A DNA stretch of 62,000 nt, from NCBI GenBank assembly GCA_903813345.2, contig CAIIXF020000002.1, forward strand, positions 16,809,467 through 16,871,466, given 5' to 3'. How positions within the stretch are numbered: the first letter of the stretch is position 1; every line of letters starts with the position of its first letter. This document shows positions 44,963-57,594 of the stretch, in pieces. The notes under the pieces were generated by a model. It ran no database searches. It was not told where the DNA came from and saw only the letters and a list, made by a program, of their open reading frames with translations. This stretch comes from Owenia fusiformis (lineage: Eukaryota > Annelida > Polychaeta > Sabellida > Oweniidae). A program made the translations under genes and the position numbers.

Positions 44963-47776
44963 AATGCTGCAGATAGGTAGCACAAATTGCAGATTCTCTG
45001 TGGTTTTCCTTTTGTGTTTCTTTTTGTTCTCTCCAAGGCAAGAGGTATGTAGATCACAAATGCTGCAGGTAGGTAGCACAAATTGTAGATTATCTTTGGT
45101 TTTCCCTTTGTGGTTCTTTTTGTTCTCTCCAAGGCAAGAGGACTGCACCTGAAAGTACATTTAAGGAAAAGATCAGCGATGGTTCAATTAAAAAGAAAGA
45201 AACCCCGAAACTAAGCCCACAATTTTAACATGAAAACCCAAAAGAAAAGACCCTTCAATCTACAACTGTAGCTAAAATGAACACAAGACTTCAGACCTTC
45301 AAAATTTCAATGGAGTAGTACTTGAAGTCAACTTTAAAATTGAATCATTACTGAGTAAGTACTGGTCAACGAAATACAATACAATACAAAACAAAACAAT
45401 ACAAAACTATACAATACAATACAATACAATACAATACAATACAATATAATACTAAGCACTAGATCCATGATCTTTGTCATCTGGTTCGTTGCTTGTCTGG
45501 TTCGTTGCTTGTCTGGTTCGTTGGTTGTTTGGTTCGTTGGATGGAGTGTTGATTAGTTTGTTGATTAATTAGCTAGTTGGTTGGTTAGTTTTAACCTATT
45601 GGATGGTCTGGTGGTGGTCTGGTTGGTTAGTTGGTTGGTTAGTAAGTTAGTTAATAGATTAAGCCTATTGGGTCATTGGTTGGTCGGTTGGATGTTCGGT
45701 AAGTTGGTTGGTTGGTTGTCTGGTTGTTTGACTTCCCCCCCAAGAAAAAACTGGAATAGTACTGGGAGCAGCCCCCTGCTAATGGGATGCAACTGATTGC
45801 AAGAGATAAAAACTGGTCAAAAGCGACATCTACAGTTAGTCCTTGAAACTCAACCTAGTCCCCTAATTGAGACAAATGTGATTTCAACAGGACTGTCTTT
45901 CTGCAGGAAAACTGAAAAACTACTGGGAGTTCCCCCCCTGCTAATGGGATACAACTGATTGCAAAAGATAAAACTGGTCAAAATGCGACATCTACTGTAA
46001 GTCCTTGAAACTCAACCTAGTCCCCTAATGGAGACAAATGTGATTTCAACAGGACTGTCTTTCCGCAGGAAAACTGGAAGAGTACTGGGAGTCCCCCCCC
46101 CCCTGCTAATGGGATGCAATTGATTGCAAGAGATAAAAACTGGTCAGAGCGACATGTACGGTAGGTCCTTGAAACTCAACCTAGTCCCCTAATGGAGACA
46201 AATGTGATTTCAACAGGACCGTCCTTCCGCACGAAAACTGGAATAGTACTGGGAGTTCCCCCCCTGCTAATAGGATGCAACTGATTGCAAGAGATAAAAA
46301 CTCGTCAGAGCGACATGTACGGTAGGTCCTTGAAACTCAACCTAGTCCCCTAATGGAGACAAATGTGATTTCAACAGGACCGTCCTTCCGCACGAAAACT
46401 GGAATAGTACTTGGAGTTCCCCCCCCCCTGCTAATGGGATGCAACTGATTGCAAGAGATAAAACTGGTCAAAATGCGACATCTACTGTAAGTCCTGGAAA
46501 CTTGACCTAGTCCCCTCGTGGAAAAAATGTGATTCCAACAGGACCGTCTTTTCGCAGGGACTTCACCATCTGTGCTACAAATAGATAAAACATGTTGTAG
46601 TAGTTGTTATTTTACATAAAACTTTACATAAAAACTTTAAATAAAACTTTACACTATACTTTACACTACACTACTAAAAATTTACAGAATATTACAAAAG
46701 ATAAAATTTATTTCTCCCAATTTGATATAAACCAGTAGACTTCCATATTTTTGATTTTGAAACATGAACTCTATCCCCCCGGAAACCCAACCACCCCCCT
46801 CCCACTTTACCTTAGAGTCCAAGTTTCTCCACCAAAAATATGGGTCGGCCAACAAAAGTCCACAAGTAAATATCAAACTGGGAGGCGCCCCCCATCCCTA
46901 TGCAAAACCAGGAAGGAATACTTAACTTAGGTAGCAGGAACGCAGGAACGCAGCTGTTGTCTGGGTTGTGTCGTTGGTCATCGGGCTCCTCATCTCCAAG
47001 CTGAAAGGGAACCTGAAAACAGAGGAACTAACCTGTTGTAATAATTGAATAGAAAAAAAAATGTACTTACTTTGGTGCTTTGGTGACAGGAACATGAACA
47101 CCTCTCGCCCATGATACTGTTTACATGGACCGGACAAGATGGCTCAAAGTTGTCGAAAGACTGATCCAGCTGTCGCCCTAACTTGGTGTGTTTGCTGCAT
47201 CTCTCTCATAGTTGTACCTGAAAGATACAAGATAAGAAAATGAAAAATACAAGGATGCAACTTGGTCGAGTCACTTCCAATACAAGCGGAGGAGGGAATG
47301 CCAAGACATTCCTTTCATATCATTGACTCTAGTAAATCTGTCATAGCCTAGTACCCCTACCGGTTCAAGATTTATATCATCAAGTCAACTAACTGCTTGG
47401 GCAGATGTAACTCTGTAGGAAGAATGGAATAGTGGAGTATATGTATATTCTTTAAGAACACAGACCACATGTGAAAATAATGAAACATGGCTTCATCATA
47501 CAGACTTCAGGCAACTATCGCAGACCACATGTGAAATAATGAAACATGGCTTCATTGTATATTTGTACATTAAGTGAAATCAAGGGAGTCCTCTTTTAGT
47601 GTATTTCTTAGAAAAAATGTTTGCCAAACATAAATGTGCCAACAATGGGATTAGAATCCCAACAATTGAAAAATGTGTCGTTGTGGAATAACCGTACTGA
47701 ACCAGAGAGCAAAATCATCAAATGATAGAACTGATTATGTGTTACAGTACCTTTAACAAGATGGTATGTAGATATA
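44963..47776. repeat. array monomer 6 (diverged type)
   Basis: 2814 bp, nearly the same as monomer 9. It has an expanded TACAA run near 45375-45445, an extra short duplication in the spacer (GCAGACCACATGTGAAA twice near 47459 and 47519), and a TGA at codon 4 of exon-like A (47071-47217). Confidence 0.9.
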
Positions 47777-50487
47777 AATGCTGCAGATAGGTAGCACAAA
47801 TTGCAGATTCTCTGTGGTTTTCCTTTTGTGTTTCTTTTTGTTCTCTCCAAGGCAAGAGGTATGTAGATACAAATGCTGCAGATAGGTAGCACAAATTGTA
47901 GATTCTCTGTAATTTCCCTCTGTGTTTCCTTTTGTTTTCTCCAAGGCAAGAGGAATGCACCTGAAAGTACATTTAAGGAAAAGATCAGCGATGGTTCAAT
48001 TAAAAAGAAAGAAACCCCGAAACTAAGCCCACAATTTTAACATGAAAACCCAAAAGAAAAGACCCTTCAATCTACAACTGTAGCTAAAATGAACACAAGA
48101 CTTCAGACCTTCAAAATTTAGATCTGGAGTAGTACTTGAAGTCAACTTTAAAATTGAATCATTACTGAGTAAGTACTGGTCAACGAAATACAATACAATA
48201 CAAAACAATACAAAACTATACAGTACAATACAATACAATACTAAGCACTAGATCCATGATCTTGGTCATCTGGTTCGTTGCTTGTCTGGTTCGTTGGTTG
48301 TTTGGTTCGTTGGATGGAGTGTTGATTAGTTTGTTGATTAATTAGTTAGTTGGTTGGTTAGTTTTAACCTATTGGGTGGTCTGGTGGTTGTCTGGTTGGT
48401 TAGTTGGTTGGTTAGTAAGTAAGTTAGTTAATAGATTAAGCCTATTGGGTCATTGGTTGGTCGGTTGGATGTTCGGTAAGTTGGTTGGTTGGTTGTCTGG
48501 TTGTTTGACTTCCCCCAGAGAAAAACTGAAATAGTACTGGGAGCAGCCCCCTGCTAATGGGATGCAACTGATTGCAAGAGATAAAATCTGGTCAAAAGCG
48601 ACATCTACAGTAAGTCCTTGAAACTCAACCTAGTCCCCTAATGGAGACAAATGTGATTTCAACAGGACTGTCTTTCCGCAGGAAAACTGAAAAACTACTG
48701 GGAGTTCCCCCCCCCCAGCTAATGGGATGCAACTGATTGCAAGAGATAAACCTGGTCAAAATGCAACATCTACTGTTAGTCCTTGAAACTCAACCTAGTC
48801 CCCTAATGGAGACAAATGTGATTTCAACGGGACTGTCTTTCCGCAGCAAAACTGGAAGAGTACTGGGAGTCCCCCCCCTGCTAATGGGATGCAATTGATT
48901 GCAAGAGATAAAAACTGGTTAGAGCGACATGTACGGTAGGTCCTTGAAACTCAACCTAGGCCCCTAATGGAGACAAATGTGATTTCAACAGGACCGTCCT
49001 TCCGCAAGAAAACTGGAATAGTAATGGGAGTCCCCCCCCTGCTAATGGGATGCAACTGATTGCAAGAAATAAAAACTGGTCAAAAGCGACATCTACAGTA
49101 AGTCCTTGAAACTCAACCTAGTCCCCTAATGGAGATAAATGTGATTTCAACAGGACTGTCATTCCGCAGGAAAACTGGAATAGTACTGGGAGTTCCCCCC
49201 CCCCTTCTAATGGGATGCAACTGATTGCAAGAGATAAAACTGGTCAAAATGCGACATCTACTGTAAGTCCTGGAAACTTGACCTAGTCCCCTTGTGGAAA
49301 AAATTTGATTCCAACAGGACCGTCTTTTCGCAGGGACTTCACCATCTGTGCTACAAATAGATAAAACATGTTGTAGTAGTTGTTATTTTACATAAAACTT
49401 TACATAAAAACTTTAAATAAAACTTTACACTATACTTTACACTACACTACTAAAAATTTACAGAATATTACAAAAGATAAAATTTATTTCTCCCAATTTG
49501 ATATAAACCAGTAGACTTCCATATTTTTGATTTTGAACATGAACTCTATCCCCCCGGAAACCCAACCACCCCCCTCCCACTTTACCTTAGAGTCCAAGTT
49601 TCTCCACCAAAAATATGGGTCGGCCAACAAAAGTCCACAAGTAAATATCAAACTGGGAGGCGCCCCCCCCATCCCTATGCAAAACCAGGAAGGAATACTT
49701 AACTTAGGTAGCAGGAACGCAGGAACGCAGCTGTTGTCTGGGTTGTGTCGTTGGTCATCGGGCTCCTCATCTCCAAGCTGAAAGGGAACCTGAAAACAGA
49801 GGAACTAACCTGTTGTAATAATTGAATAGAAAAAAATGTACTTACTTTGGTGCTTTGGTGACAGGAACACGAACACCTCTCGCCCATGATACTGTTTACG
49901 TGGACCGGACCTGATGGCTCAAAGTTATCGAAAGACTGATCCAGCTGTCGCCCTAACTTGGTGTGTTTGCTGCATCTCTCTAATAGTTGTACCTGAAAGA
50001 TACAAGATAAGAAAATGAAAAATATAAGGATGCAACTTGGTCGAGTCATATCCAATACAAGCGGAGGAGGGAATGCAAAGACATTCCTTTCATTGACTCT
50101 AGTAAATCTGTCATAGCCTTATACCCCTCCTGGCTCAAGATTTATATCATCAAGTCAACTAACTGCTTGGGCAGATGTAACTCTGTAGGAAGAATGGAAT
50201 AGTTGAGCATATGTATATTCTTTAAGAACACAGACCACATGTGAAAATAATGAAACATGGCTTCATGGTACATCTGTACATTAAGTGAAATCAAGGCAGT
50301 CCTCTTTTAGTGTATTTCTTAGAAAAAATGTTTGCCAAACATACATGTGCCAACAATGGGATTAGAATCCCAACAATTGAAAAATGTGTCGTTGTGGAAT
50401 AACCGTACTGAACCAGAGAGCAAAATCATCAAATGATAGAACTGATTATGTGTTACAGTACCTTTAACAAGATGGTATGTAGATATA
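47777..50487. repeat. array monomer 7
   Basis: 2711 bp. From about 47959 it repeats monomer 4 with no difference that I noticed. Its first 180 bp, including a more diverged 96-bp unit, belong with monomer 10 instead. Exon-like A at about 49846-49992. Confidence 0.9.
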
Positions 50488-53051
50488 AATGCTGCAGATA
50501 GGTAGCACAAATTGCAGATTCTCTGTGGTTTTCCTTTTGTGTTTCTTTTTGTTCTCTCCAAGGCAAGAGGTATGTAGATCACAAATGCTGCAGGTAGGTA
50601 GCACAAATTGTAGATTCTCTGTGGTTTTCCCTTTGTGGTTCTTTTTGTTCTCTCCAAGGCAAGAGGACTGCACCTGAAAGTACATTTAAGGAAAAGATCA
50701 GCGATGGTTCAATTAAAAAGAAAGAAACCCCGAAACTAAGCCCACAATTTTAACATGAAAACCCAAAAGAAAAGACCCTTCAATCTACAACTGTAGCTAA
50801 AATGAACACAAGACTTCAGACCTTCAAAATTTAGATCTGGAGTAGTACTTGAAGTCAACTTTAAAATTGAATCATTACTGAGTAAATACTGGTCAACGAA
50901 ATACAATACAATACAAAACAATACAAAACTATACAATACAATACAATACTAAGCACTAGATCCATGATCTTGGTCATCTGGTTCGTTGCTTGTCTGGTTC
51001 GTTGCTTGTCTGGTTCGTTGCTTGTCTGGTTCGTTGGATGGAGTGTTGATTAGTTTGTTGATTAATTAGTTAGTTGGTTGGTTAGTTTTAACCTATTGGG
51101 TGGTCTGGTGGTTGTCTGGTTGGTTAGTTGGTTGGTTAGTAAGTAAGTTAGTTAATAGATTAAGCCTATTGGGTCATTGGTTGGTCGGTTGGATGTTCGG
51201 TAAGTTGGTTGGTTGGTTGTCTGGTTGTTTGACTTCCTCCCAAGAAAAACTGAAATAGTACTGGGAGCAGCCCCCTGCTAATGGCATGCAACTGATTGCA
51301 AGAGATAAAAACTGGTCAAAAGCGACATCTACAGTAAGTCCTTGAAACTCAACCTAGTCCCCTAATGGAGACAAATGTGATTTCAACAGGACTGTCTTTC
51401 TGCAGGAAAACTGAAAAACTACTGGGAGTTCCCCCCCCCCCTGCTAATGGGATGCAACTGATTGCAAGAGATAAACCTGGTCAAAATGCGACATCTACTG
51501 TTAGTCCTTGAAACTCAACCTAGTCCCCTAATGGAGACAAATGTGATTTCAACAGGACTGTCTTTCCGCAGCAAAACTGGAAGAGTACTGGGAGTCCCCC
51601 CCCCCCTGCTAATGGGATGCAATTGATTGCAAGAGATAAAAACTGGTCAGAGCGACATGTACGGAAGGTCCTTGAAACTCAACCTAGGCCCCTAATGGAG
51701 ACAAATGTGATTTCAACAGGACCGTCCTTCCGCACGAAAACTGGAATAGTAATGGGAGTCCCCCCCCCCTGCTAATGGGATGCAACTGATTGCAAGAGAT
51801 GAAAACTGGTCAAAAGCGACATCTACTGTAAGTCCTGGAAACTTGACCTAGTCCCCTCGTGGAAAAAATGTGATTCCAACAGGACCGTCTTTTCGCAGGG
51901 ACTTCACCATCTGTGCTACAAATAGATAAAACATGTTGTAGTAGTTGTTATTTTACATAAAACGTTACATAAAAACTTTAAATAAAACTTTACACTATAC
52001 TTTACACTACACTACTAAAAATTTACAGAATATTACAAAAGATAAAATTTATTTCTCCCAATTTGATATAAACCAGTAGACTTCCATATTTTTGATTTTG
52101 AACATGAACTCTATCCCCCCGGAAACCCAACCACCCCCCTCCCACTTTACCTTAGAGTCCAAGTTTCTCCACCAAAAATATGGGTCGGCCAACAAAAGTC
52201 CACAAGTAAATATCAAACTGGGAGGCGCCCCCCATCCCTATGCAAAACCAGGAAGGAATACTTAACTTAGGTAGCAGGAACGCAGGAACGCAGCTGTTGT
52301 CTGGGTTGTGTCGTTGGTCATCGGGCTCCTCATCTCCAAGCTGAAAGGGAACCTGAAAACAGAGGAACTAACCTGTTGTAATAATTGAATAGAAAAAAAA
52401 TGTACTTACTTTGGTGCTTTGGTGACAGGAACACGAACACCTCTCGCCCATGATACTGTTTACGTGGACCGGACCTGATGGCTCAAAGTTATCGAAAGAC
52501 TGATCCAGCTGTCGCCCTAACTTGGTGTGTTTGCTGCATCTCTCTAATAGTTGTACCTGAAAGATACAAGATAAGAAAATGAAAAATATAAGGATGCAAC
52601 TTGGTCGAGTCATATCCAATACAAGCGGAGGAGGGAATGCAAAGACATTCCTTTCATTGACTCTAGTAAATCTGTCATAGCCTTATACCCCTCCTGGCTC
52701 AAGATTTATATCATCAAGTCAACTAACTGCTTGGGCAGATGTAACTCTGTAGGAAGAATGGAATAGTTGAGCATATGTATATTCTTTAAGAACACAGACC
52801 ACATGTGAAAATAATGAAACATGGCTTCATGGTACATCTGTACATTAAGTGAAATCAAGGCAGTCCTCTTTCAGTGTATTTCTTAGAAAAAATGTTTGCC
52901 AAACATACATGTGCCAACAATGGGATTAGAATCCCAACAATTGAAAAATGTGTCGTTGTGGAATAACCGTACTGAACCAGAGAGCAAAATCATCAAATGA
53001 TAGAACTGATTATGTGTTACAGTACCTTTAACAAGATGGTATGTAGATATA
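50488..53051. repeat. array monomer 8
   Basis: 2564 bp. Differs from monomer 5 by one extra C in a poly-C run (11 C at 51596-51606 against 10 C at 43508-43517). Exon-like A at about 52410-52556. Confidence 0.9.
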
Positions 53052-55865
53052 AATGCTGCAGATAGGTAGCACAAATTGCAGATTCTCTGTGGTTTTCCTT
53101 TTGTGTTTCTTTTTGTTCTCTCCAAGGCAAGAGGTATGTAGATCACAAATGCTGCAGGTAGGTAGCACAAATTGTAGATTATCTTTGGTTTTCCCTTTGT
53201 GGTTCTTTTTGTTCTCTCCAAGGCAAGAGGACTGCACCTGAAAGTACATTTAAGGAAAAGATCAGCGATGGTTCAATTAAAAAGAAAGAAACCCCGAAAC
53301 TAAGCCCACAATTTTAACATGAAAACCCAAAAGAAAAGACCCTTCAATCTACAACTGTAGCTAAAATGAACACAAGACTTCAGACCTTCAAAATTTCAAT
53401 GGAGTAGTACTTGAAGTCAACTTTAAAATTGAATCATTACTGAGTAAGTACTGGTCAACGAAATACAATACAATACAAAACAAAACAATACAAAACTATA
53501 CAATACAATACAATACAATACAATACAATACAATATAATACTAAGCACTAGATCCATGATCTTTGTCATCTGGTTCGTTGCTTGTCTGGTTCGTTGCTTG
53601 TCTGGTTCGTTGGTTGTTTGGTTCGTTGGATGGAGTGTTGATTAGTTTGTTGATTAATTAGCTAGTTGGTTGGTTAGTTTTAACCTATTGGATGGTCTGG
53701 TGGTGGTCTGGTTGGTTAGTTGGTTGGTTAGTAAGTTAGTTAATAGATTAAGCCTATTGGGTCATTGGTTGGTCGGTTGGATGTTCGGTAAGTTGGTTGG
53801 TTGGTTGTCTGGTTGTTTGACTTCCCCCCCAAGAAAAAACTGGAATAGTACTGGGAGCAGCCCCCTGCTAATGGGATGCAACTGATTGCAAGAGATAAAA
53901 ACTGGTCAAAAGCGACATCTACAGTTAGTCCTTGAAACTCAACCTAGTCCCCTAATTGAGACAAATGTGATTTCAACAGGACTGTCTTTCTGCAGGAAAA
54001 CTGAAAAACTACTGGGAGTTCCCCCCCTGCTAATGGGATACAACTGATTGCAAAAGATAAAACTGGTCAAAATGCGACATCTACTGTAAGTCCTTGAAAC
54101 TCAACCTAGTCCCCTAATGGAGACAAATGTGATTTCAACAGGACTGTCTTTCCGCAGGAAAACTGGAAGAGTACTGGGAGTCCCCCCCCCCCTGCTAATG
54201 GGATGCAATTGATTGCAAGAGATAAAAACTGGTCAGAGCGACATGTACGGTAGGTCCTTGAAACTCAACCTAGTCCCCTAATGGAGACAAATGTGATTTC
54301 AACAGGACCGTCCTTCCGCACGAAAACTGGAATAGTACTGGGAGTTCCCCCCCTGCTAATAGGATGCAACTGATTGCAAGAGATAAAAACTCGTCAGAGC
54401 GACATGTACGGTAGGTCCTTGAAACTCAACCTAGTCCCCTAATGGAGACAAATGTGATTTCAACAGGACCGTCCTTCCGCACGAAAACTGGAATAGTACT
54501 TGGAGTTCCCCCCCCCCTGCTAATGGGATGCAACTGATTGCAAGAGATAAAACTGGTCAAAATGCGACATCTACTGTAAGTCCTGGAAACTTGACCTAGT
54601 CCCCTCGTGGAAAAAATGTGATTCCAACAGGACCGTCTTTTCGCAGGGACTTCACCATCTGTGCTACAAATAGATAAAACATGTTGTAGTAGTTGTTATT
54701 TTACATAAAACTTTACATAAAAACTTTAAATAAAACTTTACACTATACTTTACACTACACTACTAAAAATTTACAGAATATTACAAAAGATAAAATTTAT
54801 TTCTCCCAATTTGATATAAACCAGTAGACTTCCATATTTTTGATTTTGAAACATGAACTCTATCCCCCCGGAAACCCAACCACCCCCCTCCCACTTTACC
54901 TTAGAGTCCAAGTTTCTCCACCAAAAATATGGGTCGGCCAACAAAAGTCCACAAGTAAATATCAAACTGGGAGGCGCCCCCCATCCCTATGCAAAACCAG
55001 GAAGGAATACTTAACTTAGGTAGCAGGAACGCAGGAACGCAGCTGTTGTCTGGGTTGTGTCGTTGGTCATCGGGCTCCTCATCTCCAAGCTGAAAGGGAA
55101 CCTGAAAACAGAGGAACTAACCTGTTGTAATAATTGAATAGAAAAAAAAATGTACTTACTTTGGTGCTTTGGTGACAGGAACATGAACACCTCTCGCCCA
55201 TGATACTGTTTACATGGACCGGACAAGATGGCTCAAAGTTGTCGAAAGACTGATCCAGCTGTCGCCCTAACTTGGTGTGTTTGCTGCATCTCTCTCATAG
55301 TTGTACCTGAAAGATACAAGATAAGAAAATGAAAAATACAAGGATGCAACTTGGTCGAGTCACTTCCAATACAAGCGGAGGAGGGAATGCCAAGACATTC
55401 CTTTCATATCATTGACTCTAGTAAATCTGTCATAGCCTAGTACCCCTACCGGTTCAAGATTTATATCATCAAGTCAACTAACTGCTTGGGCAGATGTAAC
55501 TCTGTAGGAAGAATGGAATAGTGGAGTATATGTATATTCTTTAAGAACACAGACCACATGTGAAAATAATGAAACATGGCTTCATCATACAGACTTCAGG
55601 CAACTATCGCAGACCACATGTGAAATAATGAAACATGGCTTCATTGTATATTTGTACATTAAGTGAAATCAAGGGAGTCCTCTTTTAGTGTATTTCTTAG
55701 AAAAAATGTTTGCCAAACATAAATGTGCCAACAATGGGATTAGAATCCCAACAATTGAAAAATGTGTCGTTGTGGAATAACCGTACTGAACCAGAGAGCA
55801 AAATCATCAAATGATAGAACTGATTATGTGTTACAGTACCTTTAACAAGATGGTATGTAGATATA
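53052..55865. repeat. array monomer 9
   Basis: 2814 bp, same as monomer 6 as far as I compared, including the TGA in exon-like A (about 55160-55306) and the duplicated spacer segment. Confidence 0.9.
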
Positions 55866-56591
55866 AATGCTGCAGATAGGTAGCACAAATTGCAGATTCT
55901 CTGTGGTTTTCCTTTTGTGTTTCTTTTTGTTCTCTCCAAGGCAAGAGGTATGTAGATACAAATGCTGCAGATAGGTAGCACAAATTGTAGATTCTCTGTA
56001 ATTTCCCTCTGTGTTTCCTTTTGTTTTCTCCAAGGCAAGAGGAATGCACCTGAAAGTACGTTTAAGAAAAAGACCAGCGATGGTTCAATTAAAAAGAAAG
56101 AAAACCCCGAAACTAAGCCAACAATTTTAACATGAACATCCTTAAATTGAACCTAACATACTGTACACCCAAAAGAAAAGACCCTTCAATCTACAACTGT
56201 AGCTTAAATGAACACAATATTTCAGACCTTCAAAATTAAGATCTGGAATAGTATTTGAAGTGAACTTTAAAATTGAATCATTACTGAGTAAGTATTGCTC
56301 AACGGTTGGTTGGTTCCATTACTTTCCATTACTTACTTTGGTGCTTTGGTGACAGGAACGAGAAGACCTCTCGCCCATGATACTGTTTACTTGGACTGGA
56401 CCGGATGGCTCAAAGTTCTGTCGCCTTAACTTGGTGTGTTTGCTGCATCTCACTCATAGTTGAACCTGAAAGATACAAGATAAGAAAATGAAAATACAAG
56501 TATGCAACTTGGTCGAGTTACTTCCAATACAAGCGGAGGAGGGAATACCGAGGCATTCCTTTCCTTGACTCTAGTACATCTTTCTCAGCCA
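55866..56591. repeat. array monomer 10 (degenerate right edge)
   Basis: Starts as a normal copy, then becomes clearly diverged from about 56058. The whole block from microsatellite to exon-like B is missing: at about 56305 the sequence jumps from CTCAACGG to GGTTGGTT and then to exon-like A (56337-56465), which carries an 18-nt deletion. Similarity ends near 56591. Confidence 0.85.
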
Positions 56592-56728
56592 TGTTAATCT
56601 CATTGGCAGAGAAGCATCCACATACATGTATCAGCATGTATACATACTTCATTAGTCAAACTACAGCCCATTTCACTGTTTTATTGCGTCAGTAGAACCC
56701 CAAAATTAAGAAATCAGGAGACCATTGT

Positions 56729-56925
56729 CAGGGCTGTCAACTTGGGACCACCTAATATGAGTGACTTCAAAATGTTGGACACCTAAGTCCAAATCTGAAC
56801 ACTTTTGTCCAAATTTTGAACACCTTTGGCCAACTTTTAAACACCTTTGGCCAAAGTTTGAGCACCTTTGCCAAACTTTGATCACCTCAAATTTTTCGCG
56901 CTCGCTACGCTCGCGATCTCGTCAA

Positions 56926-56964
<39 letters not shown>

Positions 56965-57240
56965 AGGTACGAAAATTTCCAATGAACATGCGTGACATAT
57001 ATGGGATTCGCGTGACAAATCCGAACAAATTGCGTTCGGTTTTTTTCCCACGTTCGTATTTTTACCGTATCATAAACATATTTCGAAAAAAATTCTACAG
57101 AAATATTTTTGCGTGACAATTACCAGGTAAAATGCGTATTTGCGTGACATTTTCTGTCACGCAAAAAAAACTGGCGTGACTTCAAATTCTTCAGCAAATG
57201 CGTGACAAATACGCAAATTGCGGGACAGTTGACAGGCCTG
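56729..57240. mobile_element. 512-bp MITE with 6-bp target duplication, containing a long G run
   Basis: Left end CAGGGCTGTCAACTTGGGAC and right end CGGGACAGTTGACAGGCCTG are inverted copies. CATTGT lies directly outside both ends (56723-56728 and 57241-57246). Inside are short repeats (CACCTTTGGCCAA and variants) and (A/T)GCGTGACA repeats. Non-coding; the 74- and 65-codon frames cross the G run. Superfamily unclear. Confidence 0.8.
56927..56963 (+). repeat. run of 37 G
   Basis: Uninterrupted G from 56927 to 56963, just after CGCGCTCGCTACGCTCGCGA. Such runs can form G-quadruplexes and their length is unreliable in sequencing. Confidence 0.9.
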
Positions 57241-57304
57241 CATTGTGCAATAATATATGGAAAAGTATATTCATATTGTACATGAATGTCACTTGTATAT
57301 TTCA

Positions 57305-57594
57305 GACATACCATTTACATGTCCAGGATCACAATGTTCATGGTCAGAATGACCCTAAACATGATGAAATAACCTTTTCAGCCCTCTGAAAATGTGACTG
57401 AAAAATAGCTAAAAGTAGGAGGTAGGAAAGGTCTCTGAACAGAATCTTTTGAATCTTTCAGAAAATGTGCCTAATATACAGTGTACATGTATTGCTCTAA
57501 ATGATACAATCTGAAAACGTTATATTATCATGTTTAGGGTCATTCTGACCATGCCTATTGTGATCCTTGTCATGTAAATGATATGTGGAAATAG
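57305..57594. mobile_element. internally kept fragment of the TTAA foldback family
   Basis: Contains both inner arms (CAGAATGACCCTAAACATGA near 57345 and its inverse TCATGTTTAGGGTCATTCTG near 57528) but not the outer ends. It adjoins the next family member. Confidence 0.65.

Larger units (their letters stand above)
39871..47958. repeat. higher-order repeat block, copy 1 (8088 bp, three monomers)
   Basis: Covers parts of monomers 4-6 and the first bases of 7. Shifting by 8088-8089 bp aligns it with 47959-56047 with almost no difference. The only difference I found is one C in a poly-C run. Confidence 0.85.
47959..56047. repeat. higher-order repeat block, copy 2 (8089 bp)
   Basis: Tandem copy of 39871-47958. 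Both copies begin at ACCTGAAAGTACATTTAAGG. Just past the end (from about 56058) the sequence departs from copy 1, placing the edge inside the 96-bp repeat region. Confidence 0.85.
30597..56591. repeat. 26-kb tandem array of about ten 2.6-2.8-kb monomers
   Basis: A landmark (ATGCTGCAGATAGGTAGCAC) recurs at 34234, 36963, 39688, 42401, 44964, 47778, 50489, 53053 and 55867, giving steps of 2729, 2725, 2713, 2563, 2814, 2711, 2564 and 2814 bp. Inside each full monomer, in plus-strand order: a pair of 96-bp repeats, a short AT-rich spacer, a TACAA microsatellite, a GGTT/CTGGTTCGTT-rich tract, four to six 163-bp minisatellite units with splice-like ends, AATAAA, a GC-richer segment with two minus-strand exon-like pieces, and a 500-bp spacer. 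Edge monomers are truncated and more diverged; inner ones are almost identical. This is the pattern expected from unequal crossing over. Confidence 0.95.

Noticed and set aside
30597-56591. Array as CRISPR, rDNA or histone cluster
   Set aside because: Units are 2.7 kb without spacers of CRISPR type, and no rRNA or histone sequence is present.
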